A stretch of 19,180 nucleotides of DNA from CAYWTX01 sp964461295 (lineage in GTDB: Bacteria; Planctomycetota; Phycisphaerae; SM23-33): contig CAYWTX010000303.1 in NCBI GenBank assembly GCA_964461295.1, positions 1 to 19,180 on the forward strand, given 5' to 3'. The notes beneath the pieces were generated by a model, which was not told where the DNA came from, did no database searches, and was given only the letters and a program-made list of their open reading frames with translations. The position numbers were made by a program, and so were the translations under genes. Below are positions 1 through 6,933 of the stretch, in pieces; within the stretch, counting starts at the first letter, position 1; each line of letters starts with the position of its first letter.

Positions 1-689
1 GACACGCCGGCGGCCACACGCTCCTGCACCGGGAACCTCGCCCGCAGCATCAACGCTCCGTAGATCAGCGCGGGCACGAAGATGATGCCGATGGTCAGCC
101 GCCAGTCATAGCCGCCCAGGGCGATGGTCAGCAGGCCGCCGCCCACCAGGCCCGCGGGCCAGCCCGCGTGCAGAATGTTCAGCCACTTGGCCTTCTGCCT
201 GCTGAACATCGTCGCCACCACCGGGTTGATCACCGCCTCCACCGTGCCGTTGCTCAGCCCCAGAATGAAGCTGCCGATGTACAGCAGCCAGTAACCGGTC
301 TTCTGCCCGGCCGCGGTCGCCTCAGGCGAGGAACCCGCCGGCGCCAGCACCATCGGCGCACAGATGACGATGACGCCGTAGGCGATGTGGGCCAGGAAGG
401 CGAAGATCATGGCCGTCTTGTAGCCGATTCTGTCCACCACCAGGCTGAACAGGATGATGCTGACGGCGAACGGCCAGATGCCCGCCCCGAAGATCTGCCC
501 AGCCTGCGTGGCGCTGAGATTGAACTGCTGCGTCCACTGGGTCAGCAGGCTGCATCGAGTGACGAAGGCCACCGACGTGGCGATCAGCGACAGGAAACAT
601 GCCCAGAAAAGCCACTTGTTCTGCGATTCGGTGTTGCTCTGCCCCAGACTCCTTCCCGCCCCGCTCAGAACGCCCGCTGCGTCGGCCAT
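1..689 (-). CDS. MFS transporter, N-terminal part (runs off left edge)
   Basis: This is a major facilitator superfamily permease of the inner membrane; its substrate is not evident. The start is an ATG at 687-689 (minus strand) behind AGGAG. 229 codons are present and the frame is still open at base 1, so the C-terminal half lies outside the window. The N-terminus has a roughly 25-residue cytosolic tail, then TM1 (LFWACFLSLIATSVAFV) and TM2 (FGAGIWPFAVSIILFSLVV). The DRIGYK that follows matches MFS motif A between TM2 and TM3. Further hydrophobic segments follow, including YWLLYIGSFILGLSNG, and then a loop containing WLNILHAGWPAG. It sits downstream of the glycosyltransferase on the same strand, separated by 228 nt that hold an inverted repeat, so co-transcription is uncertain. 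The family assignment is firm; any sugar or organic-acid specificity would be a guess. Confidence 0.88.
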   Translation of the reverse strand, partial: MADAAGVLSGAGRSLGQSNTESQNKWLFWACFLSLIATSVAFVTRCSLLTQWTQQFNLSATQAGQIFGAGIWPFAVSIILFSLVVDRIGYKTAMIFAFLAHIAYGVIVICAPMVLAPAGSSPEATAAGQKTGYWLLYIGSFILGLSNGTVEAVINPVVATMFSRQKAKWLNILHAGWPAGLVGGGLLTIALGGYDWRLTIGIIFVPALIYGALMLRARFPVQERVAAGV

Positions 690-720
690 GAGTTTCTCCT
701 GGATGGGCCTCGGACTCCAT

Positions 721-738
721 CCGCCGCTCGTGCGGCGG
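721..738. other. Short perfect hairpin upstream of the MFS gene
   Basis: A 7-bp perfect stem (CCGCCGC / GCGGCGG) with a TCGT loop lies 32 nt upstream of the MFS start codon. No U-tract follows on either strand, so it is not a standard intrinsic terminator. It could influence the leader of the MFS transcript. Function is unknown. Confidence 0.35.
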
Positions 739-825
739 GTCGTGTCCGCATTTCGACGAAGGCTACCGTTGCGGCGATGGGCCTGTCAAGCGCAGGAAGA
801 AACGGCGGAAAGCGAGGAACAACAA

Positions 826-942
826 GGTCGAGTATCGAACACTGGATATCGAATGTCGAACGCGGAGAGAAAACAAAGGTTCGTCCCGTCACCCTCTCCC
901 TCCGCCTTCGAGATCCGTCATTCGATGCTCGATGTTCGATAC
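826..942. repeat. Inverted-repeat element, TCGAA-rich family, copy 1
   Basis: The left arm (about 826-872) is built from degenerate TCGAA/TCGAAC words, such as GAGTATCGAACACTGGATAT. The right arm (about 892-942) is its imperfect reverse complement, ending in CTCGATGTTCGATAC. GAGAGA-rich and CTCTCC-rich inner edges flank a short centre. The same architecture recurs at 3536-3670. The right arm is read through by the glycosyltransferase gene, which takes its stop codon and last few codons (YRTSSIE) from it. Such elements resemble non-autonomous miniature elements, but no transposase or target duplication is visible. Confidence 0.75.
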
Positions 943-1733
943 GGCTGCTTCCCCCGCCGCGACTGCGGCCCGCCCTTGGCCGCCGCCGCCGCGTCCGCGC
1001 GGCGCTCCAGGCGCCGCAGCCGCCAGCGGATCGACGCCAGGCTGCCCAGCATCCGCACCGGGTCGCGAAGGACGTGCACGCGGCTGTCGGGGTCGTTGCA
1101 CCACAGCACGCCCACCTCGGCAATCGCGTACCCCAGTCGCCGCGCCAGCAGCAACGCCTCGAAATCGAACGCGAAGTTCTCCGTCCGCACCAACCGGAAG
1201 ATCCGCCGCCCCGCCTCCCGCGTGAACAGCTTGAAGCCGCACTGCGTGTCCTTCAGGTCGCGCAGCACCAGCAGCCGTCGCCCGAACCGAAGCGTCCGAC
1301 CCATCATGCGGCGCAGCCACCCCTGCGGCGGGCTCAGGATCGACTCGGGATGGTCGCGAGAACCGATCACCACATCGTACCCCTCCTCCAGATACGGCAG
1401 GAGTTTCTCGACCTCTCCCAGCGGCGTGGACATGTCCGCGTCGCTCATCAGCAGCAGGTCTCCCTCGGCCGCCAGCATCCCCTGCCGCACCGCGTGCCCC
1501 TTGCCGCGGTTGCGCGGGCCGCCCAGCACGCGGACCTTCAGCGGCCCCGGCTCGAACCGCCGCGCCGCCTCGGCCGTGCCGTCGCGCGAGCCGTCGTCCA
1601 CGACGACGACCTCGATCTCCCAGCCGCGGGCGGCCGCGGCGTGGGCGCGGATCTGCCCCAGCGCCAACGGCAGGCGGCGCGCTTCGTTGTACGCCGGGAT
1701 GACGACCGAGAGCTTGAGCGGCTGACTGGACAT
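918..1733 (-). CDS. GT2 glycosyltransferase, dolichyl-phosphate beta-glucosyltransferase-like
   Basis: The product (271 aa) should transfer a sugar from a nucleotide donor to a polyprenyl phosphate at the cytosolic membrane face, feeding cell-surface glycan synthesis. The GT-A fold motifs are in order: VVIPAYNE (10-17), VVVVDDGS (42-49), NRGKGHAVRQG (75-85), the metal-binding SDAD (97-100), GSR (124-126) and DTQCGFKLF (162-170). The last of these is typical of the Alg5/DPM-like subgroup. No C-terminal membrane anchor is present. I chose the ATG at 1733 because AAGGAGCGAG lies directly upstream; the frame stays open to 1862 but without a comparable site. The C-terminus after about residue 260 is encoded by the repeat at 826-942, which suggests the original end was altered. 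It is divergent from the binding-protein gene at 1904. Family is confident; exact acceptor and sugar are inferred. Confidence 0.9.
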   Translation of the reverse strand: MSSQPLKLSVVIPAYNEARRLPLALGQIRAHAAAARGWEIEVVVVDDGSRDGTAEAARRFEPGPLKVRVLGGPRNRGKGHAVRQGMLAAEGDLLLMSDADMSTPLGEVEKLLPYLEEGYDVVIGSRDHPESILSPPQGWLRRMMGRTLRFGRRLLVLRDLKDTQCGFKLFTREAGRRIFRLVRTENFAFDFEALLLARRLGYAIAEVGVLWCNDPDSRVHVLRDPVRMLGSLASIRWRLRRLERRADAAAAAKGGPQSRRGKQPYRTSSIE

Positions 1734-1829
1734 CTCGCTCCTTGCAGGCGGGCCTCGCCGCGAGGCTGCCGCCGCTACTGTAACACCCCCGCACGCCCGA
1801 AGTGGCAGACACCACCATCGCATGTCCCT

Positions 1830-1858
1830 TTGTTTTCGCGGCCGGCGGATGCTAATCT
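1830..1858 (+). promoter_or_regulatory. Candidate sigma70-like promoter for the ABC importer operon
   Basis: TTGTTT at 1830-1835 and TAATCT at 1853-1858 are separated by 17 nt. TGC stands just before the second hexamer, like an extended -10. A start near 1865 would leave a leader of about 40 nt. The operon's first gene has AAAGGAG at 1892-1898, six nt before its ATG. This is pattern-based only, and planctomycete promoters are poorly defined. Confidence 0.35.
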
Positions 1859-1903
1859 CCACGTTTCAGACACGGTGATTTCTCTTCGCGCAAAGGAGCC
1901 ACG

Positions 1904-3520
1904 ATGAAACGCCCAGCATGGTTCGGTGCATTGGCCTGGTGTGCGGCCGTCGGGCTGTTCGCCCCGCTCTGGCCGGCGGGGTGCTCGAAGTCGGACGCCG
2001 GCGGCGACCCCAACGCCCTGATCTGCTACGTCGGCGGCACGATGCGCCCGGCCATGGAGAGGATCGCCGCCGACTACGAGAAGCAGACCGGCCGCAAGGT
2101 GCAGGTCGATTACGCCGACAGCGGCGAACTGATGATCCGCATCGAGACGACGAAGCGCGGCGACCTGTACGTCGCCCACGACCCGTTCCAGCAGATGCTG
2201 GCCCGCAAGGGGCTCAGCCACAAGGGCTGGACCGTCGCCACGGTCAGTCCGGTCATCGCGGTGCGGAAGGGCAACCCCAAGAACATCAAGTCCGTCCGCG
2301 ACCTCGCCCGAGAGGATGTGAAGGTCGGCCTCACCGACCCCGATTACTCCACCATGGGGCACATCGTGCCCAGGATCTTCGCTAAGGCCGAACTGAAGAC
2401 GCAGGACATGAAGCCGGGCGCCCCCGTGCCCGGCAAGAACACCGTTCGCGTCTACACGCGCACCCGCGGCGGCGGGCAGATCGCCAACAAGGTCGCCCTG
2501 AAGGAACTCGACGCCGCCATCGTCTGGGACGCCATCGTCTTCCTGCGAGCCAACGAACTCGAGGCCGTGCCCATCGATCCGCCCTACCGCCTCCTGCCCG
2601 CCGTCGACGCCATCACCAGCGCCACCGGCCGCAAGTACGAATTGGGGCGGATCAAGGTGACCATCGACGTGCTGACGTGCTCGAAGAAGGTGGAGGCCGC
2701 GACCCAGTTCGCGACGTTCGTGCGGCAGCACCGCGATGTGTTCGCGGAGAATGGATTCTCGCCGGCGCCGCCGGAGGACGAGACGGCCGCGACCGCCGCA
2801 TCGGGCGGCGCGGCGGGCGCGACGGGCGGCACTGTCCTGCTCTACGCGGGCGCGGGCCTCCGCCACGCGATGGCCGACATCGCCGACGCCTTCACCGCCA
2901 GGACCGGCATCAAGGTCCAGACCGACTACGCCGGCAGCGGCGTGCTCATCACGCGCCTCAAACTCGCCCGCCAGGGCGACCTCTTCATGCCCGGCGAGGT
3001 GTGGTACCTCGAGCAGGTCGAGAAGGAGGGCCTGGTCGCCAGCAAGAAGACCGTCGCCTGCTTCGTGCCCGTGATCATCGTGCCCAAGGGCAACCCCAAG
3101 AACATCCGGTCGCTCGCCGACCTCGTCGGCCCCGGGGTCCGCGTCGCCATCGGCAATCCCAAGGCCTGCCAGGTCGGCCGGGCCACCGAGGAACTCATCG
3201 CCAAGAACGCCATCGACGCCGCGGCTCTCCAGAAGAACGTCGTGTTCTCCTCCGTGACCGTCACCGAACTGGGCGTGCAGGTGCAGACCAAGGCCGCCGA
3301 CGCCGCCATCGTCTGGGACGCCGTGGCCGCCAACATCGCCGGCGACGTGGACGTCGTGCAGATCCCCATCGCCGCGAACGTGATCTCCGACGTGGCCGTC
3401 GGCGTGCTCAAAGTGTCGAAGAACCCCGCCGCGGCCGAAAAGTTCGTCCAGTTCCTCACGACCGACGAGGCGAAGACCCTCTTCCACAATCGCGGCTACC
3501 GGACCGAACGGCCGAAATGA
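1904..3520 (+). CDS. Two-domain ModA-like oxyanion-binding lipoprotein
   Basis: This extracytoplasmic solute-binding protein (538 aa) would capture molybdate, tungstate or a similar oxyanion for the importer encoded just downstream. A hydrophobic signal ends in PAGC with a candidate lipidated Cys27; the proline at -3 is atypical for a lipobox. Two complete ModA/PBP2-type domains follow, about 36-288 and about 309-536. A linker rich in Ala, Gly and Glu (287-309) joins them. The domains share landmarks: VQVDYADSGEL (67-75 region) and VQTDYAGSGVL (338-348), KGNPKNI at 122-128 and 395-401, and DAAIVWDA at 203-210 and 466-473. Family members usually carry one such domain. The ATG at 1904 has AAAGGAG upstream. 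Family is firm; the ligand is inferred from the family. Confidence 0.92.
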   Translation: MKRPAWFGALAWCAAVGLFAPLWPAGCSKSDAGGDPNALICYVGGTMRPAMERIAADYEKQTGRKVQVDYADSGELMIRIETTKRGDLYVAHDPFQQMLARKGLSHKGWTVATVSPVIAVRKGNPKNIKSVRDLAREDVKVGLTDPDYSTMGHIVPRIFAKAELKTQDMKPGAPVPGKNTVRVYTRTRGGGQIANKVALKELDAAIVWDAIVFLRANELEAVPIDPPYRLLPAVDAITSATGRKYELGRIKVTIDVLTCSKKVEAATQFATFVRQHRDVFAENGFSPAPPEDETAATAASGGAAGATGGTVLLYAGAGLRHAMADIADAFTARTGIKVQTDYAGSGVLITRLKLARQGDLFMPGEVWYLEQVEKEGLVASKKTVACFVPVIIVPKGNPKNIRSLADLVGPGVRVAIGNPKACQVGRATEELIAKNAIDAAALQKNVVFSSVTVTELGVQVQTKAADAAIVWDAVAANIAGDVDVVQIPIAANVISDVAVGVLKVSKNPAAAEKFVQFLTTDEAKTLFHNRGYRTERPK

Positions 3521-3535
3521 AACCGGAGAAACAGA

Positions 3536-3670
3536 AACGTCGAACGTCCAACGTTGAACGCCGAACGTCGAGAGGAAAGCCGGGACACAGATAGAGACAT
3601 CCGGTATCTTAACTTTCTCCTCCCGTCTTTGATCTCGAAGTTCGACATTCGACGTTGGACGTTCGACGTT
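3536..3670. repeat. Inverted-repeat element, TCGAA-rich family, copy 2
   Basis: The left arm begins at 3536 with AACGTCGAACGTCCAACGT. The right arm, ending at 3670, carries the exact reverse complement of those 19 bases, then diverges inward. The inner edges are GAGAGGAAAG on the left and CTTTCTCCTCCC on the right, matching the plan of copy 1 at 826-942. It fills the gap between the binding-protein gene and the permease gene, inside what should be one operon. It ends 19 nt before the permease ATG, so a stable cruciform or RNA hairpin would form there. Confidence 0.85.
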
Positions 3671-3689
3671 GACTTCCCAGTTGCGTGAG

Positions 3690-4628
3690 ATGTCCACGAA
3701 ACGGAAGACACAACCCGATCCCTTGTTCGCTCCGCCGGGCGAGCCATTCGCCCCCCCCCGCCCCGCCGGCTGGTGGCGCCGCAACGCCCTCGCCATCGTC
3801 ACCCTCGGCATGCTCGGGCTGTTCATCCTCGGCATCTTTACGATGATCGGCGTCAATGTCGTCTACCTGCTCCGCAACGTGAAGTCCGACGGCCCCGTCG
3901 CCTGGCTCGCCGGCTCGGCCGGCACGCTCCACGACCTCTTCGCGGGCCTGTTCCGCAGCTCCGCCATCCGCGACGCCATGCTCCTCAGCGGCTACACGTC
4001 CTTCACCACGCTCCTGCTGGTCATCTTCTGGTGCGTGCCCCTTGGCTACGCCCTCAGCCACTACCGCTTCCCCGGCCACAGCCTCGCCGACGCCGCCGTC
4101 GAACTCAACTTCGTCGTCCCGCCCGTCGTCATCGGCCTGTCGCTGCTGGTGTTCTTCACCACGCTGCCCGGCCAGTGGATCGAGCGCGGCATGAACGCCC
4201 TGCACACCAGCCGCTACTCCGCGGCGGGCATCATCCTCTGCCAGTTCGTGCTCTCGGTGCCCTTCGCGATCCGCTCGGCCAAGCAGGCCTTCGACGCCGT
4301 CGACCCGCGCCTGGAGGACCTCGCCCGCACGCTGGGCTCCAGCCGCGCCGGAGCGTTCTTCCGCGTCGCCCTGCCGCTGGCCCGCAACGGCATCGCCGCC
4401 GGATGCATCATGGCCTGGGCGCGGGCCGTCGGACTCTTCGGGCCGCTCATGGTCTTCGTCGGCTGCGTGCGACACAAGAGCGAGGTCCTGCCCACCACGA
4501 TCTACCTCGAAGTCTCCACCGGCGGCATCGACGTCGCCCTGGCCGTCTCCATGCTCATGATCGCGCTGGCCGGGGCGGCCCTCGTGGCCGCCCACTCCCT
4601 CCTGGCCAACCCGCGGAGGGAAGCATGA
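3690..4628 (+). CDS. ABC permease, molybdate/tungstate (ModB-like) type
   Basis: This inner-membrane channel subunit (312 aa) belongs to the binding-protein-dependent importer family. A long first TM (about 30-60, LAIVTLGMLGLFILGIF region) is followed by a periplasmic stretch and five further hydrophobic segments. The cytosolic coupling (EAA) loop is clear: VDPRLEDLARTLGSSRAGAF followed by FRVALPLARNGI, the ALP matching the conserved I-LP. ARAVGLFGPLMVFVG matches the ModB/CysT-type ARALGEFG region. I chose the ATG at 3690; a TTG at 3669 would add seven codons that begin inside the repeat. No strong Shine-Dalgarno sequence precedes 3690, possibly because the repeat displaced it. Its stop codon overlaps the ATPase start as ATGA. 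Specificity is inferred from the operon. Confidence 0.9.
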   Translation: MSTKRKTQPDPLFAPPGEPFAPPRPAGWWRRNALAIVTLGMLGLFILGIFTMIGVNVVYLLRNVKSDGPVAWLAGSAGTLHDLFAGLFRSSAIRDAMLLSGYTSFTTLLLVIFWCVPLGYALSHYRFPGHSLADAAVELNFVVPPVVIGLSLLVFFTTLPGQWIERGMNALHTSRYSAAGIILCQFVLSVPFAIRSAKQAFDAVDPRLEDLARTLGSSRAGAFFRVALPLARNGIAAGCIMAWARAVGLFGPLMVFVGCVRHKSEVLPTTIYLEVSTGGIDVALAVSMLMIALAGAALVAAHSLLANPRREA

Positions 4629-5029
4629 TCCGCATCGACCGCCTCAGCATGCGGGCCGGCAACTTCCAGCTCGCCGACGTGACGCTTCACGTGCGCCCCG
4701 GCGAGTACTTCGTCCTCATGGGCCCCACCGGCAGCGGCAAGTCCCTCACCATCAAGGCCGTCGCCGGCCTCCTGCGCCCCGCCGCCGGACGCGTCGTCAT
4801 CGACGGCGTGGACGTCACTCGCCTGGAGCCGCGCGACCGTGGCGTGGGCTACATGCCCCAGGACTACGGCCTGTTCCCCCACCTGACCGTCGCCCGCAAC
4901 ATCGCCTACTCGCTGCGCGTCGTCGGCGCCAGCCTCTCCTCCGCCATCCGCGTGCTCTCGCCGATCACCGACATGCTCGGCGTCGGCCACCTCCTCGGCC
5001 GCAAACCACGCAACCTCAGCGGTGGCTAG
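4625..5029 (+). CDS. ABC importer ATPase, N-terminal half (broken by in-frame TAG)
   Basis: This frame encodes the first 134 residues of the ATPase that would energise the permease encoded upstream, overlapping that gene by ATGA. It has the A-loop region, Walker A GPTGSGKS (33-40), the Q-loop in GYMPQDYGLFPHLTV (Gln79), and ends LSGG before a TAG at 5027-5029. The next in-frame codons restore the protein without a gap (5030-5362). Joined through one residue the product is 245 aa. That is a normal length for an importer ATPase without the C-terminal TOBE domain that ModC carries. By itself this half lacks Walker B and the switch histidine and could not hydrolyse ATP. There is no other lesion, so the break is recent, an error, or tolerated by readthrough. 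Confidence 0.85.
   Translation: MIRIDRLSMRAGNFQLADVTLHVRPGEYFVLMGPTGSGKSLTIKAVAGLLRPAAGRVVIDGVDVTRLEPRDRGVGYMPQDYGLFPHLTVARNIAYSLRVVGASLSSAIRVLSPITDMLGVGHLLGRKPRNLSGG
5027..5029 (+). other. In-frame TAG inside the ABC signature motif
   Basis: The codons read CTC AGC GGT GGC TAG ATG CAG, that is LSGG-stop-MQ. Family consensus at this place is LSGGQ or LSGGE followed by xQ, so the TAG replaces the fifth signature residue. CAG (Gln) differs from TAG by one C-to-T change. The ATG directly after it could allow reinitiation and production of a second fragment. Confidence 0.9.
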
Positions 5030-5362
5030 ATGCAGATGGTGGCCCTGGCCAGCGCGCTGGCCGCCCGGCCGAAGGTCCTGCTCCTCGACGAACCCGTCTC
5101 CGCCCTGGACGAACCGACCCGCCGCTCCGTCTGCGCCGACCTGCGGGCCATCCAGCGGCGATTGGGCGTCTCCACCATCCACGTCTGCCACAGCCTCGAC
5201 GAGGCCCGCAGCCTCGCCGACCGCGTCGGCGTCATGCACCAGGGCCGCCTCGTGCAGACCGGCACGGTCCGGGAACTGTCCGCCGCCCCCGCCTCCGATG
5301 CCGTCGCGCGCTTGATGAACGTCCCAACACCGAGAAAAGGCAACAATGATGAACACAGATAA
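5030..5362 (+). CDS. ABC importer ATPase, C-terminal half (after in-frame TAG)
   Basis: The 110 residues after the TAG contain the rest of the nucleotide-binding domain. They are the helix following the signature (MQMVALASALAARP), Walker B KVLLLDEP (Asp155 and catalytic Glu156 in joined numbering), the D-loop SALDE, and the switch histidine in IHVCHSLDEA (His189). After about residue 225 the sequence is short and lacks a TOBE domain. An ATG immediately follows the TAG, so reinitiation could make this fragment. No good ribosome-binding site lies in front apart from GGTGG. It ends in TAA just before the repeat element at 5366. I interpret it with the upstream half as one gene. Whether two halves could associate into a working ATPase is unknown. 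Confidence 0.82.
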   Translation: MQMVALASALAARPKVLLLDEPVSALDEPTRRSVCADLRAIQRRLGVSTIHVCHSLDEARSLADRVGVMHQGRLVQTGTVRELSAAPASDAVARLMNVPTPRKGNNDEHR

Positions 5363-5365
5363 ACA

Positions 5366-5545
5366 GAGACTGCAACATCGCTGGTGCAATTTCGAGGCAG
5401 GTGGATTGCTGCTTTTCAGCCTGAAAGGCTGAAATAATACAGCCCAGGGCAACGCCCTGGGAACTTGTGTCCCAAAGCAACAAGCCCTGAAAGGGCGCAA
5501 GAACTGCCCGCCCGGGCAACGGTTTCTTTCGCCCTTTCAGGGCTT
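5366..5545. repeat. Nested-hairpin repeat element, partial copy 1
   Basis: It begins GAGACTGCAACATC, close to the ends of the complete copy at 6934-7202. In order it then has a 9-bp perfect hairpin (TTTCAGCCT-GAA-AGGCTGAAA), an 8-bp hairpin (CCCAGGGC-AAC-GCCCTGGG), AAGCCCTGAAAGGGCG, a short centre, and the reverse complement CGCCCTTTCAGGGCTT ending at 5545. The rest of the right arm is missing or decayed. It sits between two convergent genes, where the hairpins could help end transcription from both sides, although no U-tract is seen. The remaining bases to 5612 show nothing else. Confidence 0.8.
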
Positions 5546-5612
5546 CGCCATCTTCGGATAGGCTTCCTCAGCATTTGCCCCGTGGGAAACGGCAGGAGTC
5601 CTACCCCGATCC

Positions 5613-6737
5613 CTACCTCTGGTAGGCCGGCACGTACCCGTTGGGCATGCTGAGGATGATCATGGCGATGGCCGTGTCGAACACGGCCCGCCGCCCGACG
5701 CTGCCGTCGGGGCCTTGGCGCGACAGCATGATGTCGCGAACCTGCGGATACCACAGTTTGAACTCGCGGCTGCCCGCCTGGTAGAGGCACACCGTGCCGT
5801 AGTACATGCCGTACATGTAGAAATGCGTGTCCTTCACGGCCGCCGGGGCCTCGGCCAGGAGGTACTTCACGCCTTCCTTCACCTCGCGGACCTCGTGCTT
5901 TCCCAGCATCATGAGCGACGCCGTCGCCGCGGCCGTGCGGGCGAACCCCGCGACGCCGAAGCCCGGCATGTAGGTGAAGCCGCCGCTGGCGGAGTGGTGG
6001 CACATGTTCACGTACCGCACGGCCCGGTTGATCGTCTCGTCGGGGACGAAGATCCCCGCCTGCCGCGCGGCGGACAACGCGACCACCTGCATCGCCGTCA
6101 CCGACACGTCCGCGCCGCCCGGCTGCGGGTTGTACCGCCAACCGCCCGCCTCGTTCTGGGCGCGCAGGATCACCTTCACCGCCGACTTGAGCACCTCCTG
6201 GATCTTGTCGTCCTTGTCGGTCTGGCCCCACGCCTCCGACAGCGCGACGGTCGCCAGGCCGTGGGCGTACATGTTGGTGCCGATGTACCCCGAAATCTGC
6301 CCCTCCGAGTCCTTGAGCAGGGCGTCCAGCGCCTTGTTCAGGCACTCGCCATAGGGCTGCTTCTTGCCCGGGAAGTGCCCGTTCAGCATGAAGCCGATCA
6401 TCGCGAACGACGTGTACCCCACCCAGTTGGTGTCATCGCCGCCCCATCGCCCATCGGGGGCCTGGTTGGCCTTCAGCCAATCCAGCCCGCGCTTGATGCC
6501 CGCCTCGGTTCGCCGGTCCATGAGCGCCGAGGTGTCCGAGTCGGCCGCGTCAAGCCCCTCGCGCGTGGTGGGCGCGGTGGTGACGGGGATGGCGCCCGGC
6601 CCGCGGTCCTTGAACGTCGCGCCCAGGTCGGCGCCGCTGTCAACGGCGGGCCGGCTCGCCGGCCCGGGCGCGCCCCGCGACGACGACGCGACCGCCAACA
6701 CCACGCTCAACGCCGCGATTATCACCGTTCGCTTCAC
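5613..6737 (-). CDS. Exported prenyltransferase/squalene-oxidase repeat protein
   Basis: The product (374 aa) is an exported alpha/alpha-barrel protein of the squalene cyclase/prenyltransferase-repeat superfamily. A signal peptide (MKRTVIIAALSVVLAVASSS) is followed by a low-complexity stretch. Repeats then start near GIKRGLDWLKANQAPDGRWG and recur as QNEAGGWRYNP, SASGGFTYMPGFG and SRQGPDGSVG. These carry the QxxxGGW/F-like signature of the superfamily. No DxDD or DDxxD catalytic motif is apparent, so a structural or ligand-binding role is as likely as catalysis. I chose GTG at 6737 because GGAGAG lies 8 nt upstream; a GTG at 6764 would add nine polar residues before the signal. It ends in TAG, with a second in-frame TAG four codons on (5601-5603). 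It lies at the downstream end of the MoxR row, 475 nt from its neighbour. Confidence 0.85.
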   Translation of the reverse strand: MKRTVIIAALSVVLAVASSSRGAPGPASRPAVDSGADLGATFKDRGPGAIPVTTAPTTREGLDAADSDTSALMDRRTEAGIKRGLDWLKANQAPDGRWGGDDTNWVGYTSFAMIGFMLNGHFPGKKQPYGECLNKALDALLKDSEGQISGYIGTNMYAHGLATVALSEAWGQTDKDDKIQEVLKSAVKVILRAQNEAGGWRYNPQPGGADVSVTAMQVVALSAARQAGIFVPDETINRAVRYVNMCHHSASGGFTYMPGFGVAGFARTAAATASLMMLGKHEVREVKEGVKYLLAEAPAAVKDTHFYMYGMYYGTVCLYQAGSREFKLWYPQVRDIMLSRQGPDGSVGRRAVFDTAIAMIILSMPNGYVPAYQR

Positions 6738-6788
6738 GACGCACTCTCCGTCCTGCCCCGACACTCGGCATTTCTCTACCCGAACTGA

Positions 6789-6925
6789 CAGGTTCCGGCG
6801 CCCCGAAGGGTTGGCGGGGGTTCAGCCATCCCCGGGGGACGGAAACCACGGCAAGATGGACAGATCCCCGAAGGGATCACGCTCCCGGCCAAACCCTCAA
6901 CGCCCCTTCGGGGCTGGGAAACCGG
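6789..6925. repeat. Nested-hairpin repeat element, CCCCGAAGGG type
   Basis: The outer arms resemble each other in inverse orientation: CGCCCCGAAGGGTTGGCGG near 6799 and AACCCTCAACGCCCCTTCGG near 6892. Between them lies a perfect hairpin GATCCC-CGAA-GGGATC at 6863-6878. The outer right arm itself folds as GCCCC-TTC-GGGGC. The composition differs from the adjoining element at 6934, so it looks like a second family. A related half, CGCCCCTTCGGGGCTC, occurs near 18850. Confidence 0.6.
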
Positions 6926-6933
6926 CCAGTTTG

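Noticed and set aside
1775..3856. A 693-codon minus-strand frame opposite the binding-protein gene
   Set aside because: It is composition-driven, rich in Gly, Asp and His, and lies antisense to a clear two-domain ModA-like protein. It also reads through the inverted repeat.
5027..5029. Pyrrolysine or selenocysteine insertion as the explanation for the TAG codons
   Set aside because: Selenocysteine uses TGA, and neither site belongs to a known pyrrolysine protein family (methylamine methyltransferases). With no pyl genes visible in the window it is only a remote option, so glutamine or error is preferred.
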